Shown here: in pieces, positions 1 to 9,186 of the stretch
How positions within the stretch are numbered: the first letter of the stretch is position 1
Layout of the letters: each line of letters starts with the position of its first letter
DNA from: Wansuia hejianensis
GTDB lineage: Bacteria > Bacillota > Clostridia > Lachnospirales > Lachnospiraceae
NCBI RefSeq assembly: GCF_014337215.1
Contig: NZ_CP060635.1
Span: 3,357,501 to 3,421,500 of the forward strand
Direction: 5' to 3'
DNA: 64,000 nt
Translations under genes and position numbers: made by a program
The notes under the pieces: model-generated
Told to the model about the DNA's origin: nothing
The model's input: the letters and a program-made list of their open reading frames with translations, nothing else
The model's database searches: none

Positions 1-2330
1 TGAACCCTCTGGTAGAATTCATCCGGTCGGCGGTTGACATGGTGGTGCAGAATTTTTCGTATGAGAGTGTGTTCCGTTATCTCCGCTGTGGCCTTACGGA
101 CTTTACCAGGGAGGAGACAGACAGGCTGGAAAATTACGTGCTGGCCCTGGGAATCCGGGGCTGGAAGCAGTATGGGGAACGCTGGGTCCGGATGTACAGG
201 AATATGAAACCAGAGGAGATCGGCAGTCTCAACGGTCTGCGGGAACGGTTCAGCTCTGGCCTGGAGGAATTTGTCACGGGAATGAGGGAGAGGAAATCGA
301 CGGCGTCCCGGAAGACAGAAGTGCTCTACCAGCTCATTGTCCGGAATGAGGTACAAAAGAAGCTAAAGCTGCAGGAAGAAAGTTTTCATGCGTTGGGCGA
401 GGCGGCCATGGAAAAAGAGTATGCGCAGATTTACGGCATTGTCATGAACCTGCTGGATAAGCTGGTGGAGGTGCTGGGCAGGGAGCGCATGGGGATTAAT
501 GCCTATCAACAGATTCTGGAGGCAGGGTTCCAGGAGACACAGATCGGCCTGATCCCACCGGGAGGCGACCAGGTGCTGGTGGGGGATATCGAACGCACCC
601 GCCTGAAAAATGTCAAAGTTCTGTTTCTCGCGGGCATCAATGAGGGGATTATACCAAAGCCTGTGTCGAAAGCAGGCATTCTGTCGGAGGTAGACAGGGA
701 GTATCTGAGAAGCCGCTCTGTGGAGCTGGCGCCCACTGCCCGGGAAGAGATGTACCGCCAGCGGTTTTATCTGTACCTGAACCTGACGAAGCCCTCTGAG
801 CGGTTGTATCTCTCATACTGCAAAGCGGATGCCAAGGGGAGTGCGCTGATGCCTTCTTATCTCATTGGTGTGATTACACGTCTGTTCCCGGGGATCAGAA
901 TATCGAAGCTGGCGTTGGAACGGAATGTGACAGACCGGCTGGAGACGTCTGAGGGCGCTATGGAACTGTTTCTCGAAGGGATTCAGAATATCCGGAAGGG
1001 AAGGACAGACGTGGGGTTTTTGGAGCTGTACCGCTGGTACCAAAAGGACGGGCAGAGGAAAAAGCAGCTGGAATGTCTGCTGCAGGCTGCATTTTATGAG
1101 AATCCCCAGACGGGGATCGGCCGCGCCGTGGCAAAGGCCCTGTATGGAGGAGTGCTGGAGAATTCGGCCACCAGGTTGGAGCAGTTTGCGGCCTGTGCCT
1201 TCGCACATTTTCTTCAGTATGGGCTGAAGCTCCGGGAACGTGAAAAATATGAGTTCAGCGCCGCTGACATGGGAACTGTGATGCATGAAACCTTGGAGAA
1301 GTTCTCAGAGAAGCTGGCCGGGAGAGGATACCGGTGGGCGGAGCTGACAGAGGAGCAGAGGGACTCGCTGGTAGATGAGTCGCTGGAAGAGATCGTACAT
1401 GACTATGGGAATACAATCCTTCACAGCAGCAGCAGGAATACGTACCTGATTACCAGAGTTCAGAATATGATGCGGTGTACGGTGTGGGCGCTTCAGGAAC
1501 AGATCCGTAAGGGGGCATTTGAGCCGGGCGGATTTGAGATATCCTTTGCTGCGGAGGATCATCTGGATTCCATCAATATTGATCTGTCCGAGGATGAAAA
1601 GCTGAAGCTGCGGGGGCGCATTGACCGTATGGACCGTTGTGAGACGGCTGATAAAATATATGTGAAAATTATAGATTATAAGACAGGAAATACTACGCTT
1701 GACCTGCTGGCCCTCTATCATGGGCTGCAGTTGCAGTTGGCGGTGTATCTCAACGCTGCGGTTGAGCTGGAGCAGAAGAAGCATCCTGAAAAAGAGGTGG
1801 AGCCGGCCGGGATTTATTATTATCATATACAGGATCCCTTCGTAACTGCAGGGTCTGTAGAGGATGAAAAGGATCAGGAGGAAATCCTGAAGGCGCTCAA
1901 GATGGACGGGCTTTCCCGCAATGAGGGGGAAATCCTGTCCCTTCTGGACCGCACGGTGCCTCCGGGCGGCCGTTCCAGCGTTATACCCGTGGGATATAAC
2001 AAGAACGGAAGCCTGGCCTGGTATTCCAAGGTGGCGGAAAAGGAAGATTTCGAAGTGATCCAGAGGTACACAGACAGAAAGATCCGTGAGATCGGGCGCA
2101 GGATGCTGGCTGGAGAGACAGCTGTTTCCCCGTGCCTGACGGAGAAAAGGGATAGCTGCGCCTATTGTCCCTACCACGGAATCTGTGGCTTTGATGAGAG
2201 AATTCCTGGTTTTTCCTACCGGAGGCTGAGTAAACTGTCTCAGGAGGAGATTATGAAACTCATGCGGGAAGAATTGAGCGCAGGTGATGGAGGATCAGAC
2301 GGAAAGGAGGGGAGTAATCCATGGGAGTGA
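1..2330 (+). CDS. addB: AddB helicase/nuclease subunit, 5'-truncated by window edge
   Basis: C-terminal two thirds of the B subunit of the AddAB helicase-nuclease, which resects double-strand ends for RecA loading. The reading frame is open from base 3, and the residues before the first ATG at position 39 (NPLVEFIRSAVD) already fit the family, so the true start lies outside the window. A RecB-like nuclease core is visible near the end: GRIDRMD, then IDYKTG, then QLQLAVYL. The four cysteines of the iron-sulphur staple are present, one in FAACAFAHFL and three in DSCAYCPYHGICGF. The gene overlaps the addA start by 10 bases, the usual coupled addB-addA order. Identification is firm; only the N-terminus is missing. 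Confidence 0.95.
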   Translation, partial: NPLVEFIRSAVDMVVQNFSYESVFRYLRCGLTDFTREETDRLENYVLALGIRGWKQYGERWVRMYRNMKPEEIGSLNGLRERFSSGLEEFVTGMRERKSTASRKTEVLYQLIVRNEVQKKLKLQEESFHALGEAAMEKEYAQIYGIVMNLLDKLVEVLGRERMGINAYQQILEAGFQETQIGLIPPGGDQVLVGDIERTRLKNVKVLFLAGINEGIIPKPVSKAGILSEVDREYLRSRSVELAPTAREEMYRQRFYLYLNLTKPSERLYLSYCKADAKGSALMPSYLIGVITRLFPGIRISKLALERNVTDRLETSEGAMELFLEGIQNIRKGRTDVGFLELYRWYQKDGQRKKQLECLLQAAFYENPQTGIGRAVAKALYGGVLENSATRLEQFAACAFAHFLQYGLKLREREKYEFSAADMGTVMHETLEKFSEKLAGRGYRWAELTEEQRDSLVDESLEEIVHDYGNTILHSSSRNTYLITRVQNMMRCTVWALQEQIRKGAFEPGGFEISFAAEDHLDSINIDLSEDEKLKLRGRIDRMDRCETADKIYVKIIDYKTGNTTLDLLALYHGLQLQLAVYLNAAVELEQKKHPEKEVEPAGIYYYHIQDPFVTAGSVEDEKDQEEILKALKMDGLSRNEGEILSLLDRTVPPGGRSSVIPVGYNKNGSLAWYSKVAEKEDFEVIQRYTDRKIREIGRRMLAGETAVSPCLTEKRDSCAYCPYHGICGFDERIPGFSYRRLSKLSQEEIMKLMREELSAGDGGSDGKEGSNPWE

Positions 2331-5300
2331 AGTGGACACGGGAACAGGAGCAGGTGATCCGTCTTAGAGACAGGAATCTTCTGGTCAGCGCGGCGGCCGG
2401 CTCCGGGAAGACTGCCGTGCTGGTGGAACGCATCATTTCCAGGGTGACAGATCCTGTCCGGCCGGTGGATATCGACAGGCTGCTTGTAGTGACATTTACC
2501 AGGGCGGCGGCCGGAGAGATGAAGGAGAGGATTGGCAGGGCGCTGGAGGAGAAGCTCAGAGAGGACCCGGAGAACGAACATCTCCAGCGGCAGGGGATTC
2601 TTTTGCATCACGCGCAGATCAGCACCATCCATGGTTTTTGTACGTATGTGATTCAGAATTATTTTCACCGGATTGATCTGGACCCGGGATACCGGATTGC
2701 GGATGAAGGGGAACTGAAGCTTCTGAAGGGGGAGGTTCTCTCAGACCTGCTGGAAGAAGAGTATGCCTGGGGAGACAGGGACTTCCTGGAATTTGCGGAG
2801 GCCTTTGCACCAGGCAAGAGTGATAAAAAGATTGATGAATTGATTCTCCGCGTCTATGAGTTCGCTGTCAGTGATCCCTGGCCGGAGGGCTGGCTGGAAA
2901 GCTGCCGGAAGGCGTGCGTCATAGAGACGGAGGAAGAGCTTGAGAAATCTGCCTGGGTCCGCGCGGCACTGGATGAAGTGAAGCGGCTTCTGTCCAGCTG
3001 CCGGGAAGCGGCGTCGCAGAACGCGGCCCTCGCGGAGCGGCCCGGAGGCCCTTCCGTATATCTGCCGCAGCTTGCATCGGACCTTGAACTGATCGAGGGA
3101 CTTATGGGGTGTGAGAGCTACGGAAAATTCTGCGAAGGATTTCAGAACCTGTCTTTTGCGCCGCTTTCGAGAAAAAAAGATCCCGATGGAGACCCCGGGC
3201 TGCGTGAGCAGGTCAAGGAGAGCAGGGCAGAGCTGAAAAAGCTGCTGGAAGGGATTCAGAAGCAGTATTTTACCGGGAGTCCGGAGGAAGTCCTAAAGGA
3301 GCTCGCCCTGTGCAGGCCCTCCATGGAGGTGCTCTGCCGCCTGGCTGTGAAGTTTATGAGAGAATTTTCGGAGCGGAAACGGGCAAAGAATCTCATGGAT
3401 TTTTCAGACCTTGAACATTTTGCCCTGGATATCCTGCTGGAAAGGACGGAAGACGGCTGGGTGCGCACAGACGCGGCCCGGGAATTGTCGGAGCAGTTCG
3501 CTGAGATCATGATTGACGAGTATCAGGACAGCAACTATATCCAGGAATACCTGCTGGAAGCGGTATCCGGGACGGAAGAGGGGAACCTTAACCGGTTTAT
3601 GGTCGGGGATATGAAACAGGCCATTTATGGCTTCCGGATGGCCCGTCCGGAGCTGTTTCTGGAGAAATACCAAACCTATACTTCTGAAGCCAGCAGCAGT
3701 CAGAGAATTGACCTGCATCAGAATTTCCGGAGCCGGCCGCAGGTTCTGGATACGGTCAATTATTTCTTCCGAAGGCTTATGAGGCCGGAGCTGGGAGGGC
3801 TGGCTTATGATGACGCGGCGGCTCTTCATGGGGGGGCGGCCTTTCCGGAAGGCGGGGACGCTTCTTTGCTGGAGACGGAATTGCTGTTAATAGACAGGAA
3901 ATCACCTGAGTTTGAAGATGACCGGAGCCGGACAGCCATGATGGAGGCTGAGGCCCTGGCGGTGGCCCAGAAGATCCGTGGCCTCATGGGGAGCATGCAG
4001 GTGGCAGACCGCGATACGGGGCTCTACAGGCCCCTTCAGTACCGGGACTGCGTGATCCTGCTCCGTTCTGTCAGCGGATGGGCAGAAACTTTTGTCAGGG
4101 TTTTGCAGAGCGAGGGCATCCCGGCCTATTCAACCTCAAAATCCGGGTATTTTTCAGCGGTGGAAGTAGTTACGGTATTGAATTATCTGCGTATCTGCGA
4201 CAATCCCAGACAGGAGATCCCCTACGCGGCCGTGCTTCGCTCGCCTATTGTGGGCTGTACAGACCGGGAGCTGGCACTGATTCGCTGCCATTCACCAGAA
4301 TTGCCCATATATGAGGCTTCTGCTGCTTACGAGGCCGGAGGAGAAGAAGCAGCTTTAAGAGAAAAACTGGGAGCCTTCAGCAGGCAGCTCCGGGACATCC
4401 AGAGCATCGTTTCGCATACGCCCGTGCATCGGGTAATTCAGAAAATTTTTTCCATGACGGGTTACCGCTCTTATGCGGCGGCCATGCCCGGCGGAGAGCA
4501 GAGAGAAGCCAATCTGGACATGCTTGTGGAAAAGGCAGTAGATTTTGAGGCTTCCAGCTATCACGGGCTGTTTCATTTTGTGCGCTATATTGAAGAGCTG
4601 GAGAAATACCAGGTGGATTTCGGTGAAGTAAACCTCTATGGAGAAACGGCGGATACCGTGCGGATTATGACGATTCATAAGAGTAAAGGCCTGGAATTCC
4701 CGGTGGTATTTGTATCCGGAATGGGCGGCAGGTTTAACCAGATGGATCTGAACAGCCAGGTGGTACTTCATGCCGGCCTGGGAATCGGCATGGACGCTGT
4801 GGACGTGAAGAAACGGGCCAGAAAGTCTACGCTCATGAAACAGACGATCCGGCAGGCCATGAAGCGGGATCTGCTGGGAGAAGAGCTGCGTGTGCTCTAT
4901 GTGGCGGTGACCCGGGCGAAGGAAAAGCTGATTCTGACGGGAATTGTGGATAACCTGGAAAAGAGAGTGCAGGCCTGTGGAATACAGCGGAATTTATGGA
5001 AAGACAGCCTTAGCTATGGCCTTTTGTCAAAAGCGGCAGGCTATATGGACTGGCTGCTGCCCGCCCTGTCCAGAAGCAGCAGCTTCCAGCCACTGTACCA
5101 ACTGGTAAATGGAGAGGAAGCAGCAGGAATGGAGGAGGAAGCCTGCATCAGGCTGGAAGTGCTGACTCCCTCCCAGATGACGGTAGCCCAGATGGAAGTC
5201 CGGGTACAGCAGGAACTGATCCGTGAAAACCTGATCCGTGAAGACGATGGGCAGGTTTACGAGCCGGAGGTGCGAAACTTTCTGGAGAGGCAGAAGGCCT

Positions 5301-6019
5301 ACCGTTATCCCTATGAATATCTTGCCGGAATTCCTGCGAAGATGACCGTCTCAGAGCTGAAAAAAGCAGGCGCAGACGAGCCGGGGCTTCAATTGTATGC
5401 GGAACCTGATATCATTCCCTATATCCCCCAATTTATGAAGCAGGTCCGGGAAGAGGCGGAAGGCGCTGCCCGGGGGACGATCTACCACAGAGTGCTGGAA
5501 TGTCTGGACTACGGTCAGGTGGTAAGAAGTGAAGGCGGCGGGGGAGAAGCAGAGAAATCCATTCAGGACCAGATCGGCGATATGGTCAGAATGGGTAAAC
5601 TGTCGGTAGCAGATATAGAGTGCCTGGACATAAATGACTTTTTAATATTCCTGGAATCACCTTTGGGTAAACGGATGAAAGCGGCTGCCCTGGCAGGACG
5701 CCTTCAGCGGGAGCAGCCTTTTACACTGGAGATACCTGCCAGTGAAGCGAATCCGTCCTGGCAGGGGGATGAAACTGTCCTTGTGCAGGGGGTGATCGAT
5801 GCTTATTTTGAGGAAGAGGGCAGCTATGTGATCGTTGACTACAAGACAGACCGTGTTTACACAGCCGACGGCAGCGATCTGGCCAGAAAATACGGCCGCC
5901 AGCTACTGTACTACCGCCGGGCACTGGAACAGGTTACGGGGAGAGAGGTAAAGGAAATGTTAATTTACTCAGTGACACTGGGAAGGGAAATCTCAGTTTT
6001 GCTTCCAAGCGGACGGTGA
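2321..6019 (+). CDS. addA: AddA ATP-dependent helicase/nuclease subunit
   Basis: A subunit of AddAB, 1232 residues, the normal length. It is a UvrD/Rep superfamily 1 helicase with Walker A SAAAGSGKTAVLVERI near residue 25, the motif IDEYQDSN near 400, TIHKSKGLEFPVVF near 785, and VAVTRAKEKL. The C-terminal RecB-type nuclease reads VIDAYFEEEG, then VIVDYKTDRV, then YGRQLLYYRRAL. It works with AddB on DNA ends and may recognise Chi-like sites. ATG 2321 is preceded by AAAGGAGGGG and overlaps the addB stop. A hairpin followed by a T-run lies 63 bases after the stop, so the addBA operon probably ends here. Confidence 0.96.
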   Translation: MGVKWTREQEQVIRLRDRNLLVSAAAGSGKTAVLVERIISRVTDPVRPVDIDRLLVVTFTRAAAGEMKERIGRALEEKLREDPENEHLQRQGILLHHAQISTIHGFCTYVIQNYFHRIDLDPGYRIADEGELKLLKGEVLSDLLEEEYAWGDRDFLEFAEAFAPGKSDKKIDELILRVYEFAVSDPWPEGWLESCRKACVIETEEELEKSAWVRAALDEVKRLLSSCREAASQNAALAERPGGPSVYLPQLASDLELIEGLMGCESYGKFCEGFQNLSFAPLSRKKDPDGDPGLREQVKESRAELKKLLEGIQKQYFTGSPEEVLKELALCRPSMEVLCRLAVKFMREFSERKRAKNLMDFSDLEHFALDILLERTEDGWVRTDAARELSEQFAEIMIDEYQDSNYIQEYLLEAVSGTEEGNLNRFMVGDMKQAIYGFRMARPELFLEKYQTYTSEASSSQRIDLHQNFRSRPQVLDTVNYFFRRLMRPELGGLAYDDAAALHGGAAFPEGGDASLLETELLLIDRKSPEFEDDRSRTAMMEAEALAVAQKIRGLMGSMQVADRDTGLYRPLQYRDCVILLRSVSGWAETFVRVLQSEGIPAYSTSKSGYFSAVEVVTVLNYLRICDNPRQEIPYAAVLRSPIVGCTDRELALIRCHSPELPIYEASAAYEAGGEEAALREKLGAFSRQLRDIQSIVSHTPVHRVIQKIFSMTGYRSYAAAMPGGEQREANLDMLVEKAVDFEASSYHGLFHFVRYIEELEKYQVDFGEVNLYGETADTVRIMTIHKSKGLEFPVVFVSGMGGRFNQMDLNSQVVLHAGLGIGMDAVDVKKRARKSTLMKQTIRQAMKRDLLGEELRVLYVAVTRAKEKLILTGIVDNLEKRVQACGIQRNLWKDSLSYGLLSKAAGYMDWLLPALSRSSSFQPLYQLVNGEEAAGMEEEACIRLEVLTPSQMTVAQMEVRVQQELIRENLIREDDGQVYEPEVRNFLERQKAYRYPYEYLAGIPAKMTVSELKKAGADEPGLQLYAEPDIIPYIPQFMKQVREEAEGAARGTIYHRVLECLDYGQVVRSEGGGGEAEKSIQDQIGDMVRMGKLSVADIECLDINDFLIFLESPLGKRMKAAALAGRLQREQPFTLEIPASEANPSWQGDETVLVQGVIDAYFEEEGSYVIVDYKTDRVYTADGSDLARKYGRQLLYYRRALEQVTGREVKEMLIYSVTLGREISVLLPSGR

Positions 6020-6082
6020 GAGAGGAGGCGATTTGGATATCCAATCCCTTGCCACAAAACCAAAATTAATAATGGATTATGC

Positions 6083-6132
6083 TGACCGATAGTTCTGTAA
6101 TAAAGCGCAGGGCTACCGGTCAAATTTTTTTA
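6083..6132 (+). terminator. Rho-independent terminator after addA
   Basis: Arms TGACCGATAG (6083-6092) and CTACCGGTCA (6113-6122) pair over 10 positions with one A/C mismatch, with a 20-base loop. A run of seven T with one interruption follows (6125-6132). It sits 63 bases after addA and before the sugar locus, a sensible place for an operon end. Confidence 0.6.
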
Positions 6133-6158
6133 TTTGCATAAAGTAACCGGTTTTACAC

Positions 6159-6181
6159 ACCTTTTACAAAGCTGTAAAGGT
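6159..6181. promoter_or_regulatory. Imperfect palindrome upstream of the sugar locus
   Basis: ACCTTTTACA (6159-6168) and TGTAAAGGT (6173-6181) form an inverted repeat with one extra T in the left arm, 79 bases before the rpiB-like ATG. The overlapping stretch at 6142-6158 (AGTAACCGGTTTTACAC) is also partly palindromic. The position suits an operator for the following operon. The binding protein is unknown, and no clear -35/-10 pair was found nearby. Confidence 0.3.
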
Positions 6182-6259
6182 GATCAATCATAGGGCTTGC
6201 CGTTAGAATATAGGTCAGAGGGTGGTTTAAAAAGATGAATAACAGGGAGGATACGAAAT

Positions 6260-6700
6260 ATGAAAATAGCCATTGGATGTGATCCGAACGCGCGGCAGGC
6301 GAAGGAAGAGATGATCTGTTACATGAACCAAAAGGGGTACGGGGAGGTGACTGATTTTGGCAGTGATGATGTTATCTATACGAAAGTTGCTGTCAGAGTG
6401 GCAGAAGCGGTTGCGGCAGGAGAATATGACCGGGGAATCCTGATCTGCGGCACGGGTATCGGGGTATCACTGGCCGCCAATAAGGTGAGAGGCGCTTATG
6501 CGGCACTCCTGTCTGATATTTATTCGGCGAAAAGGGCGCGTTTAAGTAATGATGCTAATATTGCCTGCCTGGGAGCCTTTACTGTTGGAAGTAAGCTGAG
6601 GGAAGAATTGGTGGACGCCTTTTTGACGAATGAGTTTGAGCCGGGGTGTTCTTCCCAGGCTAAGGTGGATGCTCTCAGGGAGTTCGACCGGAATAGATAA
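6260..6700 (+). CDS. RpiB/LacAB-family sugar-phosphate isomerase
   Basis: 146-residue aldose-ketose isomerase of the RpiB family. The active-site loop LICGTGIGVSLAANKVRG carries the conserved catalytic Cys (residue 63), and the N-terminus MKIAIGCDPNA has the usual substrate-binding start with an Asp. ATG 6260 has AGGGAGG upstream. Because a polyol dehydrogenase and DhaK/DhaL-type kinase lie in the same locus, the likely substrate is a tetrulose phosphate, as for EryC/DerI/LerI isomerases that make erythrose 4-phosphate. Classical ribose 5-phosphate isomerase activity remains possible. Family is sure; substrate is inference. Confidence 0.85.
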   Translation: MKIAIGCDPNARQAKEEMICYMNQKGYGEVTDFGSDDVIYTKVAVRVAEAVAAGEYDRGILICGTGIGVSLAANKVRGAYAALLSDIYSAKRARLSNDANIACLGAFTVGSKLREELVDAFLTNEFEPGCSSQAKVDALREFDRNR

Positions 6701-6710
6701 AAGTTTTTTG

Positions 6711-6745
6711 CACCTTTGTCTAAGGGCAATAAGGTGTAATTTTCA
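6711..6745 (+). terminator. Weak intergenic hairpin between the isomerase and UroD-like genes
   Basis: CACCTT (6711-6716) pairs with AAGGTG (6731-6736), with a 14-base loop and a T-containing but interrupted tail (TAATTTTC). At most it is a partial terminator or a processing hairpin in the 129-base gap. Confidence 0.25.
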
Positions 6746-6829
6746 TTTCTTATTGTTAAAATATGGATAAAGTTGGAAAATGTATCATGAAAGCTTAAAT
6801 TTACAGAGAAAGGTGAGTGGAAAACAGCT

Positions 6830-7912
6830 ATGACGAAGAAGGAAAGAGTGCAGACAACGTTACGTCATGAAAAGGCGGACATGCTTCCGGTTGATTTTAT
6901 GTATGAGGATTACCGGACGATGCAGCGATTTGCGGATCATTATGGTATGACATCGGAGGAACTGCTGGAGTATACCGGCTGCGATATCATGTACTGCAAC
7001 GTGATGGATGAGGTTCAGAAATTCGTATACGATCCGGATCTGATGAACTTTGTGTTGACGCATGGATTTGCAAGGCAGGATGAAAATGATCCCCATATAG
7101 TGTATGACCGCTGGGGGATCGGATGGAGAACTGACCACGACGGTGAGCGGCCTGTAGAGAACGTTGTGATCCCAGATATTACAAAAGTATCTGAGCTGGT
7201 GGCCCCGGACCCCAATAAAGAGGGCCAGTTCTATGAGGTGGAGAAATATCTTGATTACTATAACTCGAAGGGCTATGCGGTAGCGGTCGGACAGTATTAC
7301 GGGATGTTTGAAAAATGCTGGCTGATGCAGGGCTTTGAAAAAGGGCTGATGTCGCATTATGAATATCCGGATGAGGTGGAGGAATTGCTGGATAAGATCA
7401 TGAACTACCGCATCGGCGTGTCTGAGAGGCTGGTTCAATATGATATAGCGTTCGGGCACAGCGGTGATGATTACGGAACCCAGCGCGGGCCGATGATGTC
7501 TCTGGATATGTGGAGAGAATTTTATAAGCCCCGCCTCGAAAAAATCTGGAAGGTATATAAAGACGCAGGTCTTGCAGTCGTTCACCATTCCTGTGGAGAT
7601 TGTTCGCTTTTCCTGGATGACATGATCGAAATCGGGCTGGATGGAATCCACCCGGTGCAATCTGCCGCCATGGACATTGAAGCGCTGGGCAGGCGGTATG
7701 GGAATAATCTGGTGTTCTATGGCGCGATCGACTGCCAGCAGACGCTGAAGCTGGGCAGTCCTGAGGATGTCAGGGCCAATGTAAAGTATGTTGTAGAGCA
7801 TCTGGCAAAGTATGGGAATATGGTGCTTGCGCCTATTAATATCATGCGTGATACAAGCTTTGAAAACTTTGAGGCCCTGGTACAGGCAGTCAGAGAATAC
7901 AGACAGCTGTAA
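6830..7912 (+). CDS. Uroporphyrinogen decarboxylase/MtaA-family protein
   Basis: 360-residue TIM-barrel protein of the UroD superfamily, which also includes the zinc methyltransferases MtaA/MtbA. It opens with the typical MTKKERVQTTLRHEKAD. Potential zinc ligands are kept: HHSCGDC (His252/253, Cys255, Cys258) and Cys302 in AIDCQQTL, resembling the His-Cys...Cys set of corrinoid-dependent methyltransferases and not heme-pathway UroD. Paralogues of this type often sit in clostridial sugar loci and have no settled function. RBS is AGAAAGGTGAG. It lies between the isomerase and the transporter genes, so a role in sugar use is suggested by position only. Confidence 0.75.
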   Translation: MTKKERVQTTLRHEKADMLPVDFMYEDYRTMQRFADHYGMTSEELLEYTGCDIMYCNVMDEVQKFVYDPDLMNFVLTHGFARQDENDPHIVYDRWGIGWRTDHDGERPVENVVIPDITKVSELVAPDPNKEGQFYEVEKYLDYYNSKGYAVAVGQYYGMFEKCWLMQGFEKGLMSHYEYPDEVEELLDKIMNYRIGVSERLVQYDIAFGHSGDDYGTQRGPMMSLDMWREFYKPRLEKIWKVYKDAGLAVVHHSCGDCSLFLDDMIEIGLDGIHPVQSAAMDIEALGRRYGNNLVFYGAIDCQQTLKLGSPEDVRANVKYVVEHLAKYGNMVLAPINIMRDTSFENFEALVQAVREYRQL

Positions 7913-8007
7913 ATCGCGCCTGTAGGATAGAGTCGCTCCTATGCCCTATAAGGGCGGGGGAAACAGCTTATGTAGTTCCACAATATAATATAAAGGAGGG
8001 TTTAGAA

Positions 8008-9099
8008 ATGAAAAAAAGGACAAGGTGTTTGGCAGCGGTGATGCTGGCCGGGATTATGGCGCTGAGCCTGACTGCTTGTGGGGGAAAAGAGTCTTCCACA
8101 ACAGGATCCGCAGCGAAAAGCTCGGAGAAAACTGAGCAGAAAACTGAGGATTCTTCCGGGACAAAACCATCAGAGGGGGGCGTCATTGCGCCAAAGAATG
8201 GGGATACATATTCTGTCGGTTTTGCCAGTTATTCTCTGGTATATGATTCCTGGACACAACTGGAAGCAACCGTTGCGCAGAATTGTAAAGACCTCGGCTG
8301 GAATTATTATTCTACAGACGCCAATGGCGATGTGACGCAGATGGTTGCGGATATTGAGGATATGGCCGCTCAGAATCTGGATTTTATCTTTGTAAACTGC
8401 GCGGACCCGGAGGCTATCTGTTCGACGGTGGACAGTGTGGTCGCCCAGGGAATCCCCGTGATCGCGCTTGATAACAAGATCAATACACAGTCGCTGCTGA
8501 CTACAATTATTCCGGACAACAGAGAGAACGGAAGGCTCTGCGGTGAATGGGCGGCGTCTAAGATCCAGGGGACAGAAATTAACGCGATTATCATTTCGGG
8601 CGTTAAGGGCGAGCAGATTTGCCAGGATAGAAGACAGGGTGTGATTGAAGGTATCACAGAAGCGAAACTGATCAGTGACGGTGCCTGTGATTTCAATATC
8701 GTTTACCAGATGTATACGGATTGGTTTGAGGACGAAACAGTCAGCCAGCTGGAGGATTTCCTCGCTCGCGGCATCGACTTCAACCTGATTATTACGGAAG
8801 CTGATGTGATGGGGCTGCCGGCCTATCAGCTGCTGGTAGATAACGGCCTTCAGGATAAAGTGATCGTCTGCTCAACTGCTGACGCAGAGGTACGGGCGGT
8901 TGAACTGATTCAGGATTGTGACACCTATTGTACGGGATTGAACAGCTTTGTTCGTCAGGGCAATCTGGCGATTGAGACGGCACAGGCTTATTTCAACGGA
9001 GAAACCAAGTTCATGAGTGAGACATTCGTAGAAGGAGGATGTATCACAAAAGAAAACGCGGCAGAATATATTAACTCTGGCGTGCTGCTTGAGTCCTGA
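8008..9099 (+). CDS. Sugar ABC transporter substrate-binding lipoprotein
   Basis: 363-residue periplasmic-binding-protein-like family (Peripla_BP_4, RbsB/XylF type). A lipoprotein signal peptide ends at the lipobox LTAC, followed by a Ser/Thr/Lys-rich linker to about residue 60. The mature domain starts YSVGFASYSLVYDSW and includes the hinge pattern seen in ribose-type binding proteins (PVIALDNKINTQ). It captures the substrate outside the cell and delivers it to the RbsC-like permease. RBS AAAGGAGGG lies 10 bases before ATG 8008. Given the downstream enzymes, a tetritol such as erythritol or threitol is the favoured ligand, though this cannot be read from the sequence. Confidence 0.9.
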   Translation: MKKRTRCLAAVMLAGIMALSLTACGGKESSTTGSAAKSSEKTEQKTEDSSGTKPSEGGVIAPKNGDTYSVGFASYSLVYDSWTQLEATVAQNCKDLGWNYYSTDANGDVTQMVADIEDMAAQNLDFIFVNCADPEAICSTVDSVVAQGIPVIALDNKINTQSLLTTIIPDNRENGRLCGEWAASKIQGTEINAIIISGVKGEQICQDRRQGVIEGITEAKLISDGACDFNIVYQMYTDWFEDETVSQLEDFLARGIDFNLIITEADVMGLPAYQLLVDNGLQDKVIVCSTADAEVRAVELIQDCDTYCTGLNSFVRQGNLAIETAQAYFNGETKFMSETFVEGGCITKENAAEYINSGVLLES

Positions 9100-9129
9100 C
9101 GCTTCGGGCAGATGCGCTAGAATCTGTAC

Positions 9130-9160
9130 ATGCGGCCGGTGTGTCAAAACCCGGCCGTAT
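9130..9160 (+). other. Strong intercistronic hairpin after the binding-protein gene
   Basis: Arms ATGCGGCCGG (9130-9139) and CCGGCCGTAT (9151-9160) pair fully over 10 bases, allowing one G-U, with an 11-base loop and no T-run behind. Such hairpins commonly stabilise the upstream binding-protein message and lower expression of the membrane components. That is the likely role here, rather than full termination. Confidence 0.6.
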
Positions 9161-9186
9161 CTTATCAATAAGAAAGTGAGTATGGA

